DNA of 64,000 nt from Ardenticatenaceae bacterium (GTDB lineage Bacteria > Chloroflexota > Anaerolineae > Promineifilales > Promineifilaceae). This document shows, in pieces, positions 7,930-16,223 of the stretch (position 1 is the first letter of the stretch; the number at the start of each line of letters is the position of its first letter). The stretch is taken from positions 248,001 to 312,000 of the forward strand of contig JACKBN010000006.1 in the NCBI GenBank assembly GCA_020634565.1, given 5' to 3'. The notes below the pieces were generated by a model. The model ran no database searches and was not told where the DNA came from. It saw nothing but the letters and a program-made list of their open reading frames with translations. Position numbers and translations under genes: made by a program.

Positions 7930-9255
7930 TTAATCAGTGACGGCAGGAACGGCCGTTCCCGCCACACCAAACTCCGCCACCGACGCCTTCGCCTCTTGCA
8001 CATTCACCTTGCCGATAAGCCCGATGGCCACCACAATCAGCACAATTTCCAGCGTAAATGCCGTGCCATAGGCCAGCATTTCGTTGCCGCCAGACACCGA
8101 CATCAAGCCATCCACGACGATGCCACCCATCAGGCTGGCCATCGCCCGCCCCAACTGGTGCGCCACGCCCCACACGCCAATCAGCAGACCGGCGCGCGCT
8201 TCCGTGGTGAACTCAATCATCGAAACCAGCAAACTCGCCGCCGATAAACCGGTGCCCAGCCCCAGCAAAACAACCGCCAGCCGCAGCAAATTGGCATTGC
8301 CCGTAAAGCCAATGGCCACGATGAGCAAAAACATCACCGCCACTACGCCCAGCCCGATGCGGTAAATACGCAGGTAGCCAAAGCGCTTAATCAGGTACAG
8401 TCCCGAGGCCAGCATGGCGATGAGCGTTCCCACCCCCCAGAAGGCGGTCAATTGTGAACTTTCGCCCACCGTCATGCCAAAGCGAACGGCCGCATACGGC
8501 TCCAACAACACATCCTGAATTTGTGTGCCCAGCAAAGTTAACATAACAACAATGAAGAAGCGTCGCACCTGCGGATTGCCCAGCACCACCGTCTTGACAA
8601 TTGTCTGGAAATCTTGTGAACGAGCCGCCTGGCTGCCCCGGTCGGCCACGTCGCGCGGTTCCTGACCAGGAGCCGCGATGAAGGCAAACACCAAGGCCAT
8701 CACGCCGATGACAGCCACGACAACGGTGAGCCGCTCCGGCGAATATGGCTGCAAAGTTGCACCCACAATGCCCGCCCCAGCGATGAGGCCAATCATGTTG
8801 ACCACTTCGTACAGCGTGGCGGCGCGGGAGCGCGGTGCGCCCTCTTCAAATTTGTCGGCCAGCAGCGCCTGGAAGGTGTTGCTCGTCAGGTTTTTGCCGA
8901 TGCCGTAGACGATCAGGAACAGCAGGGTGGCAATCGCGCCCACGCTGAGCAACGCTTCGGTACGCAAAACCAGGGCCACGGAAACGGCCGCTCCCAAACC
9001 AGCCAATCCCGCGCCAACAATGATGTACGGCTCCCGCCGCAGCCCACGAATCGGGTACGCATCGGAACGGTAGCCCAGCCAAACGCGAATAGGCGCTACT
9101 AGCAGCGGCACCGCCAAAAATAACCCGGCCAGCGTCACCGGCAGGCCCAGTTCCACGACCATCACCCGGTTGATGACGCTGCCCGCCAAAATGCTGATCA
9201 GCGTCAGGCTCAACGGCACGGCCGCCAGTCGAATCAGGTTAAAACTTCGCTTCAT
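7930..9255 (-). CDS. PucC/BCD-family MFS transporter
   Basis: A 441-residue, roughly 12-helix major facilitator. The N-terminal block NRVMVVELGLPVTLAGLFLAVPLLVAPIRVWLGYRSDAYPIRGLRREPYIIVG is split here only by normal loops and matches the PucC / bacteriochlorophyll-delivery (BCD) subgroup rather than drug efflux pumps. In phototrophs PucC members help assemble light-harvesting complexes. The ATG at 9255 is preceded by AGGAGAG. The neighbour upstream on the same strand is hemY, suggesting a tetrapyrrole link. No photosynthesis gene is seen in the window, so export or handling of a porphyrin is an inference. Confidence 0.82.
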   Translation of the reverse strand: MKRSFNLIRLAAVPLSLTLISILAGSVINRVMVVELGLPVTLAGLFLAVPLLVAPIRVWLGYRSDAYPIRGLRREPYIIVGAGLAGLGAAVSVALVLRTEALLSVGAIATLLFLIVYGIGKNLTSNTFQALLADKFEEGAPRSRAATLYEVVNMIGLIAGAGIVGATLQPYSPERLTVVVAVIGVMALVFAFIAAPGQEPRDVADRGSQAARSQDFQTIVKTVVLGNPQVRRFFIVVMLTLLGTQIQDVLLEPYAAVRFGMTVGESSQLTAFWGVGTLIAMLASGLYLIKRFGYLRIYRIGLGVVAVMFLLIVAIGFTGNANLLRLAVVLLGLGTGLSAASLLVSMIEFTTEARAGLLIGVWGVAHQLGRAMASLMGGIVVDGLMSVSGGNEMLAYGTAFTLEIVLIVVAIGLIGKVNVQEAKASVAEFGVAGTAVPAVTD

Positions 9256-9392
9256 TTTCTTCTCTCCTGTTGGGATTTCCTCGGAAAATGCACACATGTA
9301 AGCGAACACAACAACATTTTTCGGGGAAATATTTAGCGCTCAGCGCGCGCCACGTATTTTTATTGGTAATTTTTGATTGGGTGCGGTTCACG

Positions 9393-9440
9393 GCTCCCGG
9401 GGGCAGCGTGGTGAGGCGTGGCCACGTTGCCTCCGGGAGC
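9393..9440. terminator. Long hairpin between hemY and the PucC-like gene
   Basis: GCTCCCGG-type arms (about 9393-9411 and 9421-9440) form a stem of about 18 bp with few mismatches. There is no T run, so it may be a processing or attenuation hairpin between the two genes. Confidence 0.5.
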
Positions 9441-9494
9441 GTGTTCCTCTACAGTTGAAAATCCCGTTGCAAAGGATTGTTTCTCTTATGGTTG

Positions 9495-10934
9495 TTAAGC
9501 CAAAGCTTCCGTTTTTGTTTGCAAGTCGGTGACGATTTGCGCCACCAAATTGCGCGACTGGCGGATGCAGTCGGGGATGCCCTGGCCGCGCAGCCCGGCC
9601 CCGGTGAGGTAAAGCTGCGGCAGTTCCTGCGCCAGCGTGCGCTCAATCTGGGTAATCATCGCCAGATGGCCGATGGGCGGCTGCGGGTTGGCTGGTAGCC
9701 ATCGCTGAATGTGAACTTGGGTTGGCTCGGCAGTAATGTCGAAAATATTGGCCAGTTCTTGCCGTACCAGCTTGATGAGTTCCTCGTCGGAACGTTCAGC
9801 CAGCTCGGGATCGGCCTGCCCGCCCACGAAGGCGCGCAGCACAAACTGGTCGCCTGGGGCGCGATGGGGGAATTTGACGCTCATCCCTTCAATGGCCAAC
9901 AGGCGCGATGTTTCGGCCGCGGGCACCACCACGCCAAAACCATCAAATGGGTCGTGAATTTCACTGCGGTTAAAGGCGACGTTGACGGTGGTGACGGGGT
10001 TGTAAGGGATGGCGTGGAGCTGGTCGGTAACGGCCGTTTCCGCCACATCCTCCAGCAGTTCAGCCGAGACAAAGGTCGGCGTGGCCAGCACCACCACATC
10101 CGCTTGGAGGGTACGGCCGTCGCTCAGCGTGAGGGTGTACGGCTGGGCCTGAGTGGGGTTGTGTTGCAGGGAAGAAACGGCCGTGTCCAGCAAAATCTCC
10201 CCGTCGATCTGGGCCGCCAGCGTTTCCACCATCTCCATTAGCCCGTTTTGCAAAGTGGCAAAGCTGGGCTTTTTGGCCGGACGCGCTTCGCCAGATGTTT
10301 TGCGCTCGGCGCTGCGTTCTTTCATCAGAGCAAACATGCCTTTCACCACGCTGCCGTGCTTCTGCTCCATCTCGGCAAAACGGCCGAATGATACCTGCAC
10401 GCTCATCCCGTCCACATCGCCCAAATAAACGCTGCCAATGGCGGGCTTGACGATGTTTTCCACCATCTCATCCCCCAGGCGGCGGCGCAAAAAGCTGCCC
10501 AGCGACTCATCGCTGGCGGCGGTGCGCGGCTTCACAAACGGCTCCTTGAGCAAACGCAGCTTGCCGCCCGCCGAAAGCAGCGGGGTCGAGAGCAAGCTGA
10601 CCGGGCCAGTGGGCACGATGGCGGGACGGCCGTTGTGCAGCACATAATTTTTGCCGGAACTGGTAGTGCCCACCAACCGGTCGCCCAGGCCCAGTTCATG
10701 GCACAATTCCCACGCTTCTGGCTTGCGCGTCACAAATGATTCGGGACCGCCCTCAAAGACAAAACCGTCGTGACGCTGCGTGGCAATCTTGCCGCCCAGC
10801 TGGGTCTCTTTTTCTACCACGGTGGTGTGGATGGCCAGCCCGTTGGCGCGGGCTTCTTTTTCCAAATAATAAGCGGCGGCCAATCCAGAAATACCGCCAC
10901 CGATAATTACAATTTCACTGCGTAATTGGGTCAT
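9495..10934 (-). CDS. hemY: Protoporphyrinogen/coproporphyrinogen oxidase (HemY/CgoX type)
   Basis: A 479-residue FAD-dependent oxidase. The dinucleotide-binding GGGISGLAAAYYLE is at residues 12-25, followed by VVEKETQLGGKIATQ and FEGGPESF, typical of HemY. The C-terminal FAD segment YLTGAGLRGQGIPDCIRQ is also diagnostic. It oxidises protoporphyrinogen IX or, in the coproporphyrin-dependent route, coproporphyrinogen III during heme synthesis, at the membrane surface. The length matches the family (about 470). The MerR-like gene at 11042-11677 lies 107 bases upstream on the same strand, and the PucC-like carrier lies downstream. Sequence alone does not settle which porphyrinogen is used. Confidence 0.93.
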   Translation of the reverse strand: MTQLRSEIVIIGGGISGLAAAYYLEKEARANGLAIHTTVVEKETQLGGKIATQRHDGFVFEGGPESFVTRKPEAWELCHELGLGDRLVGTTSSGKNYVLHNGRPAIVPTGPVSLLSTPLLSAGGKLRLLKEPFVKPRTAASDESLGSFLRRRLGDEMVENIVKPAIGSVYLGDVDGMSVQVSFGRFAEMEQKHGSVVKGMFALMKERSAERKTSGEARPAKKPSFATLQNGLMEMVETLAAQIDGEILLDTAVSSLQHNPTQAQPYTLTLSDGRTLQADVVVLATPTFVSAELLEDVAETAVTDQLHAIPYNPVTTVNVAFNRSEIHDPFDGFGVVVPAAETSRLLAIEGMSVKFPHRAPGDQFVLRAFVGGQADPELAERSDEELIKLVRQELANIFDITAEPTQVHIQRWLPANPQPPIGHLAMITQIERTLAQELPQLYLTGAGLRGQGIPDCIRQSRNLVAQIVTDLQTKTEALA

Positions 10935-11041
10935 TCGTCAAAATCCTCGTCCAGTGGCAAGCGGCAGGAACGGCCGTTGGCAGCGACCATGGTTCAGAAC
11001 CGCTATGCAGTTGGTGTACAGAGTATGAAAATGGGTCTGTT

Positions 11042-11677
11042 TTACGGCTGGCCTTCGTAAGCCTGGGCAATCGCCAGATGCACCACGTTGAGCAGTTCAT
11101 TGATGCGGCGCATCAGGCGCAGGTTGGCCTCTGGCTTGATGTTGACGGAGTTGGGCAGTTGAAACGCAGTGTCTACCAGCATATCCCGAAACAGCAGCGT
11201 GGCTTGCAGCGCTTCTGTCAGGGGTAAATTGGTCTGGCGGGCCAAACGGCCGTACTGCGCCCCAATCTCTTCTGCCTGTTTGAGCAAAGTGCCGTTGGTT
11301 TCTGGATCAGAAATATATTGCAGGGTTAATCCCATCAGCCGGCGACCCAGCAGGCGGTGCTGCTCGCGCATCTCGTCATCGTAGCCAGCCAGCCAGTGAG
11401 CATCTTTATGCGCCGAGATCGCCTGGCGCGTTTGGGTCAGCGCCTTTTCGGCCCACATTTGCTCAAAGCTGGCGGGCATTTGCGCCTGTCGCCGCTCGGT
11501 GGAAAACTGCTGCAAATCGCCCAGAGAAAATCGGCGATGGCCACCGGGGGTCATCATGAAGGCAATTTGCCCATTGTCGGCCCAACGTCTGAGGGTGGTG
11601 CTGTGCACGCCGAGGAATTCGGATGCTTTGGAAAGTGACAACCACTGCTCAGTTTCGGGGAGAAAATTATTCATCAA
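11042..11677 (-). CDS. MerR-like/excisionase-type DNA-binding regulator
   Basis: A 211-residue protein. Residues about 10-55 form a winged helix-turn-helix of the MerR/excisionase type (LSLSKASEFLGVHSTTLRRWADNGQIAFMMTPGGHRRF). The remaining 150 residues are helical, with no cysteine cluster or recognised ligand domain. Proteins of this layout in Chloroflexota and actinobacteria usually act as local regulators. It lies directly upstream of hemY in the same direction, so heme or redox control is possible but only inferred. Confidence 0.78.
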   Translation of the reverse strand: MMNNFLPETEQWLSLSKASEFLGVHSTTLRRWADNGQIAFMMTPGGHRRFSLGDLQQFSTERRQAQMPASFEQMWAEKALTQTRQAISAHKDAHWLAGYDDEMREQHRLLGRRLMGLTLQYISDPETNGTLLKQAEEIGAQYGRLARQTNLPLTEALQATLLFRDMLVDTAFQLPNSVNIKPEANLRLMRRINELLNVVHLAIAQAYEGQP

Positions 11678-11841
11678 ATCTATCCAGAATCACTGTAAAA
11701 CAGAATAAATCTATGCAAATCTATGCAACTGCGGAGGATTATACAAACTCAATTTTAGGGCGTCAATCGAATTAAGCAACTGTTGACAAATGTCACAGGC
11801 AGTGGGTGACATGTGGCTGACGGTTTTCTAGATGAGGGGGA

Positions 11842-11871
11842 TTGACAGGGGAACGGCCGTTTCTGTATAAT
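11842..11871 (+). promoter_or_regulatory. Consensus housekeeping promoter of the TetR-SDR operon
   Basis: TTGACA at 11842-11847 and TATAAT at 11866-11871 are separated by 18 bases. The spacer contains an ACGGCCGT copy at 11853-11860. The ATG of the TetR gene is 53 bases after the -10 box. Confidence 0.88.
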
Positions 11872-11903
11872 GTGACCGACCAGTCACATGACCGACTGGT
11901 CAT
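11872..11903 (+). promoter_or_regulatory. Two adjacent TetR-type operators
   Basis: GTGACCGACCAGTCAC (11872-11887) and ATGACCGACTGGTCAT (11888-11903) are two abutting 16-bp imperfect palindromes just after the -10 box, covering the start point. Their placement suits autorepression by the TetR protein encoded downstream. Confidence 0.82.
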
Positions 11904-11924
11904 ATAAAGAGGATTGGTTCATAA

Positions 11925-12575
11925 ATGCCGAAAGAAACCTTTTTTAATTTGCCTGAAGATAAGCGGCAGCGAATTATCGAATTGGCGCTGGCCGAATTTG
12001 CCGAGAATGATTACGACACGGCTTCTATTTCACGCATTGTGGCTCAGGCGGGCATTGCCAAGGGCAGCTTTTATCAATATTTCGAGAACAAGGAAGATTT
12101 ATACGCCTATCTGCTGACGTTGGGAGCAGAAGCCAAGGCGCAGTTTCTGGATGGCAACCCGCCGGACCCGCAGATGGGCACGTTTGCCTACATTCGCTGG
12201 TTGAGTCAGGCAGGCATTGCCTTTGAACTGGCCCGGCCACAGCTCAGCCAAATTGCTTACCGAGCGGTGCGCAGCGGCACGCTGCCCGCAGCCATGCAGG
12301 CGCAAGCCAAAGTTGGCGCAACTGGGTTCTTTCGCCAACTGGTAGAACAAGGCCAGGCGCGTGGCGATATTGACGCCGAACTTGATCCCGATTTGGCCGC
12401 ATTCTTTTTTAACGTCATTTTTAACGAATTGGGCAGCTATCTGATCAACCGCCTGCAACAAGAGGAAATGCCTTCGGACGGCCGTTCCCTCTATGAAACC
12501 CCGGAAGCGGTGCAGTTGTTTGACCAGGCATTGCATATTTTAGCGTCTGGCTTGGGCGCAAAGGAATCATCATGA
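11925..12575 (+). CDS. TetR/AcrR-family transcriptional repressor
   Basis: A 216-residue protein. The N-terminal helix-turn-helix (residues about 10-55) includes TASISRIVAQAGIAKGSFYQYFENKEDLYAYLL, a classic TetR signature. The C-terminal ligand domain is variable and gives no clue to the effector. AGAGGA precedes the ATG. The stop overlaps the start of the next gene by four bases (ATGA), so the two are translationally coupled and share the promoter at 11842. Ligand is probably a small hydrophobic compound handled by the SDR enzyme; this is inferred from the operon. Confidence 0.92.
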   Translation: MPKETFFNLPEDKRQRIIELALAEFAENDYDTASISRIVAQAGIAKGSFYQYFENKEDLYAYLLTLGAEAKAQFLDGNPPDPQMGTFAYIRWLSQAGIAFELARPQLSQIAYRAVRSGTLPAAMQAQAKVGATGFFRQLVEQGQARGDIDAELDPDLAAFFFNVIFNELGSYLINRLQQEEMPSDGRSLYETPEAVQLFDQALHILASGLGAKESS

Positions 12576-13453
12576 AGCAAAAAATTGTGGTTATCACCGG
12601 CGGGAATTCCGGCATTGGCAAGGCAGCGGCGGTGCAGATTGCCCAAAAGGGGCACAAAGTCATTATTGCCTGCCGCAGCCAGCAGCGCGGCGAAGCAGCT
12701 CTGGCCGACATTCGGCAGCAGGCCAGCAGCCAGGATGTGGAGCTGATGCTGGTAGATATGTCTCTCCAGTCGTCGATCCGTGCGTTTGCCGAGGCGTTCC
12801 TGGCTCGCTACCAGGTGCTGGATGTGCTGATTCAAAATGCGGCGCTTTTCGACATTCGCCAAAAGCAGATTGCCTTTACGGAGGAAGGCGTCGAAAAGGT
12901 GTGGGCTACCAACCACGTTGGCCCCGTGTTGCTAACGGATTTGCTGCTGGAGGCGCTGCAACGCAGCGAGCAGGGCCGCATCATCACCATTTCTTCCAAA
13001 GGGCTGATCGCGCATCCATTCCTCAAGGTTGATTTGGCCGATCCGGAGTTCCGCCAGCGCAAGTTCAGCGTGGAAAAAGCGTATTACCAGTCCAAGCAGG
13101 CGCAGGTGATGTATACGTACTGGTTGGCGAAACAGTTAGCGGGAACGGCCGTAACCACCAATGCCATCCGCGTGACTAACGTGAGGATTGATGTAGATAA
13201 ACGGTACCCTAATATGCCCACGCTGCTGCGCAAAATGTACGCACTCAAGAGCAAATTTTCCATCGCGCCGGAAGAAATGGCCCAAACCTACACTTACCTG
13301 GCGTTATCGCCTGAGGTGGCCAAAACCAACGGCCGTTATTTTGATGATCCGGAACACCGGGTGGATTCGCCCGCCTATACGCACGAGTGGGCAAATATTG
13401 AAAAGGTGATGCAGGTGACGCGCGGTTTTATCAAGGAACCGGCGTCGGCTTAA
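12572..13453 (+). CDS. Short-chain dehydrogenase/reductase (retinol-dehydrogenase-like)
   Basis: A 293-residue classical SDR. The cofactor motif TGGNSGIG is at residues 9-16, followed by the basic residue pair ACRSQQR that suggests NADP(H). Also present are VLIQNAAL (the NNAG-type motif), TISSKG with the catalytic Ser, and YYQSK with catalytic Tyr and Lys. The layout resembles WW-domain oxidoreductase / retinol dehydrogenase-type SDRs. It is the second gene of the TetR operon, overlapping it by 4 bases, and is probably induced by the ligand of that repressor. Confidence 0.9.
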   Translation: MKQKIVVITGGNSGIGKAAAVQIAQKGHKVIIACRSQQRGEAALADIRQQASSQDVELMLVDMSLQSSIRAFAEAFLARYQVLDVLIQNAALFDIRQKQIAFTEEGVEKVWATNHVGPVLLTDLLLEALQRSEQGRIITISSKGLIAHPFLKVDLADPEFRQRKFSVEKAYYQSKQAQVMYTYWLAKQLAGTAVTTNAIRVTNVRIDVDKRYPNMPTLLRKMYALKSKFSIAPEEMAQTYTYLALSPEVAKTNGRYFDDPEHRVDSPAYTHEWANIEKVMQVTRGFIKEPASA

Positions 13454-13469
13454 ACGGCCGTTGCTGCAC

Positions 13470-14573
13470 TCACTTGGGGGATTGGAAGGTGTTGACGTAC
13501 CAGGCATAGAGCAGGGGCAGGACGGCAGTTCCGCCCACACCCACCGTTAGCACACCCACCAGCCCGGCCCAGGCGAACGCTTCCTCTGTGACCGTGTAGC
13601 CGAGCAAAATTAGCGCTAGAGTAAGTACCAGGAAAACGGCCGTAACCACCGCAATGATAGCCGCGATGCGTCTGGCCCGTTTCATCGAGGCGCGTCGTAC
13701 GCCATGCAGCTGGCCTGTTTGCCCGTGTAGCAGCACCATTTGGGCGCGGTTGTCATCGTCCAGATAATAGCTGGTGTAAAGCGGCAGCAGCATTTGGGTC
13801 CACTGCTGGTTGGCAAAGTGGGGCGACCATTTGAAGCCGCGCGTGTGGTCCGCCTCACACGCCTCGCAACAATCCTGCGCCACCGAACTTTGCAGAACCA
13901 CCCGCGCATCATTCCAGGCATCCTCCGGTGGCCGGTTGGGCAGATGCACAATCGCCCCCGTCAAATCACCTGGATGGAACGGCTTTTGTTCTTGCAGCTG
14001 AAAACGGCCGATTTTGCCTTCCACTTCTGCCTGTTCTTCCAAAGCTGGTGCAGCCCGATTATCATACTGGCGGTTTAGTCGCCCGACGCGCTGCTCCCAG
14101 CGCACCCGCGTCTCCTTCACTCGCTCCGTTTGCCAATTGTTTTGGCGATACTGCTCTCGGTGGCTCACAATCTCATAATCGAAGCCCATTTCTGCCTGCC
14201 ACTCGCCCTGCACCTGCACATCCACCAACCACATCGGCAAATAAACGGGCTGCAACCGGCCAAGTAGCGTGTTTTCATTCAGGTCAGTTGGGGCCAGCCA
14301 CAGGCTGCGGGCAAACTTGGCAACATTGCTGCGCAGGGCATTCTCTTGGGCACGGAATCGCACCACCAGCTCCGGCGGCTGTGTGTAGATGGGGCGATTG
14401 TCGGCGGGGTTCATCTCTGCGAGAGCCGCTTGGCCACAGATGGGGCAGCGCTGGCTCACTTTCTCTGGTGGCAGCACAAAGATGCCGTTGCAGTTGGCGC
14501 AGCCTTCCAGCACCCAATTTTCACCCCAGGCTGACAGCCATTTTTCTTCAACTCGTTTTGCTTCACTATTCAC
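13470..14573 (-). CDS. Zinc-ribbon membrane protein (second of a pair)
   Basis: A 367-residue protein. Near residues 25-50 lies a zinc ribbon (CANCNGIFVLPPEKVSQRCPICG). The middle part is soluble and contains a further CCEACE cluster. Two transmembrane helices close the protein (IAAIIAVVTAVFLVLTLALILLG and AWAGLVGVLTVGVGGTAVLPLLYAW). The HGQTGQLHGVRRASMKRA segment before the helices is matched by INGQTGTIAGQRPVDWRK in the neighbour at 14594-15913, so the two are distant paralogues. The genes are 20 bases apart. The ATG is in a TGAATGGTGAATTGTGAATAG-like repetitive leader, so the exact start is uncertain. Function unknown. Confidence 0.7.
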   Translation of the reverse strand: MNSEAKRVEEKWLSAWGENWVLEGCANCNGIFVLPPEKVSQRCPICGQAALAEMNPADNRPIYTQPPELVVRFRAQENALRSNVAKFARSLWLAPTDLNENTLLGRLQPVYLPMWLVDVQVQGEWQAEMGFDYEIVSHREQYRQNNWQTERVKETRVRWEQRVGRLNRQYDNRAAPALEEQAEVEGKIGRFQLQEQKPFHPGDLTGAIVHLPNRPPEDAWNDARVVLQSSVAQDCCEACEADHTRGFKWSPHFANQQWTQMLLPLYTSYYLDDDNRAQMVLLHGQTGQLHGVRRASMKRARRIAAIIAVVTAVFLVLTLALILLGYTVTEEAFAWAGLVGVLTVGVGGTAVLPLLYAWYVNTFQSPK

Positions 14574-14593
14574 AATTCACCATTCACAATTGA

Positions 14594-15913
14594 TCAGGCG
14601 TTGGCCAGCCTGCCTGCTTTGCGCAGCGTGTCGATCACAAAAATGAGCCAGATGAACAGGCTGAAACCGGCCACCATGCCTACCGGCACGCCCACGCTGT
14701 CATTGCCATTGGCCAGGAAGATGGCCGCCACGATGGCCAGCAGCAGCGCTGGCAAGAAGGCAAGGCCCAGATATTGGGCCACTTTACGCCAGTCAACCGG
14801 ACGCTGCCCGGCAATGGTGCCGGTTTGGCCGTTAATGATTACCTGGAAAACCTTATCGCCATAACGATAGGGAGCCAGATAAAGCGGCAGCAAAATGTAG
14901 CGCCAGCTTTCTTCGCTGAAGTCCAGGTTCATGCTGAAGTTGCGGGTAGAGCGGGCGCTGGCCTGCTCCAGGCAGGCTTCCTTGGTTTTGGCGCGCATGG
15001 AGCTGCGTGCCGAGGCCCAGGCGGTTTCCAGATCGACATCATACGCCTGGGCGGAGAGCCCTGCCAGGAAGGTGGGCTCGTAGGGAACAAGGTCGTTCAG
15101 GCGGTAACCGCGCAGTTGTTTAAGCAGCGTCAGGTTAATTTGCTTGCTGCCGCTGATGAGCAGGTCATCGGTAAACAGGCTGGCTGCCCCAGATTCCCAA
15201 TCCCACTGTTTGCCTTCCCGGTTGCCCAGTTTGAGTAGGGCGTTTCGTTCCCATTTCCAGTTGGGGGCGGAGTGGCGGCGGCGGTTGGCGTCGGTGTTGA
15301 ACACCTCGGCACGCCAGGTGGCTTTGGTGCGGGCATCAAATGTCCAAAACGGGATGTAGATGGGCGTGTATTCTGTGGAGCGGGCCAGGTTTTGTAAATC
15401 TTGGGGCAGCATCCAACTGTTTTGCAGCCAAACGGCCGTAATTTGGCGGCAGTTTTCTGTGGTGGTGACAAATGGCACCAAAAAGCGAGGACGCAGCACG
15501 TCTTGCGGGGCGCGCGTTTGCACCACGGCGTTGGAGCCACAAAACGGGCAGGTGTGGGTAAGCATTTCTGTGGAGAGCGTGATGTGGGAGGCGCAGCTAT
15601 TGCAGACCAGCTCCTTACGTTCCTGTCCCCAACCGTTGGTGGCACGTTCCACGGTTTCTACCGTAAATTCAAACTCTTGTGCCCCTTTGCCCACAATTTC
15701 CACTTCAGGCGCTTCGTGGTAGCCGCAAAAGGAGCAGATGAGGCCGCCATCGTCGGTGCTGTAGGCGGTTGCGCCGTCGCAGTTGGGGCAACGAAAATCC
15801 ACGACGGGGCGGGCGTCTTCCAGCTCTTCCGGTTTTAGGGGGCGAAACACTTCAATGCCGGAAACGGCCGATTTTGTTTGCACATATCCTTCTGGGGGGA
15901 AACTGTTGCTCAT
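14594..15913 (-). CDS. Double zinc-ribbon membrane protein (first of a pair)
   Basis: A 439-residue protein from the ATG at 15913 (MSNSFPPEGY). Two zinc ribbons follow: FRCPNCDGATAYSTDDGG-LICSFCGY and LVCNSCASHITL-HTCPFCGSNAVV. A soluble core rich in Trp and Tyr ends in YRYGDKVFQVIINGQTGTIAGQRP. Two C-terminal helices (FLPALLLAIVAAIFLANG and VAGFSLFIWLIFVIDTL) anchor it in the membrane. This plan is common for uncharacterised bacterial proteins annotated as primosomal-N'-like zinc-ribbon proteins. It forms an operon with the shorter paralogue downstream. Confidence 0.75.
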   Translation of the reverse strand: MSNSFPPEGYVQTKSAVSGIEVFRPLKPEELEDARPVVDFRCPNCDGATAYSTDDGGLICSFCGYHEAPEVEIVGKGAQEFEFTVETVERATNGWGQERKELVCNSCASHITLSTEMLTHTCPFCGSNAVVQTRAPQDVLRPRFLVPFVTTTENCRQITAVWLQNSWMLPQDLQNLARSTEYTPIYIPFWTFDARTKATWRAEVFNTDANRRRHSAPNWKWERNALLKLGNREGKQWDWESGAASLFTDDLLISGSKQINLTLLKQLRGYRLNDLVPYEPTFLAGLSAQAYDVDLETAWASARSSMRAKTKEACLEQASARSTRNFSMNLDFSEESWRYILLPLYLAPYRYGDKVFQVIINGQTGTIAGQRPVDWRKVAQYLGLAFLPALLLAIVAAIFLANGNDSVGVPVGMVAGFSLFIWLIFVIDTLRKAGRLANA

Positions 15914-16223
15914 AAAGTATCCGTTTTTTGCCACAGATTTTACAAAAATGAACCGCAAAGACGTAAAGGCGCAAAGATTTTCTCTTAAGTGTGTTTCTCT
16001 GCGTTCTCCACGACTCTGCGGTTCAATAAATTTTCACCATTACAGATTTCGCAGATTTTCACCCTGGTAAGATTAGTACATTGGCCAGAGAAGTTCAACC
16101 TATTGGAAAAGTTAAATTTCGCAAGTAAGTGTAGGTTATGGGCCGGATGATGCAGCGACACAGGGCTTTGACGCATTGTTAGGTGCGGCGATGAGAGTGG
16201 CGATTGAGCATTTGCTTATGTCC
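15914..16223. repeat. Intergenic stretch with a dispersed-type inverted repeat, no gene
   Basis: Between about 15951 and 16025, AACCGCAAAGACGTAAAGGCGCAAAGA faces TTCTCTGCGTTCTCCACGACTCTGCGGTT, forming a long imperfect hairpin of a type (CGCAAAGACGCAAAG) met between genes in many genomes. The rest (16030-16223) shows no ORF or RNA that I recognise. Confidence 0.55.
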
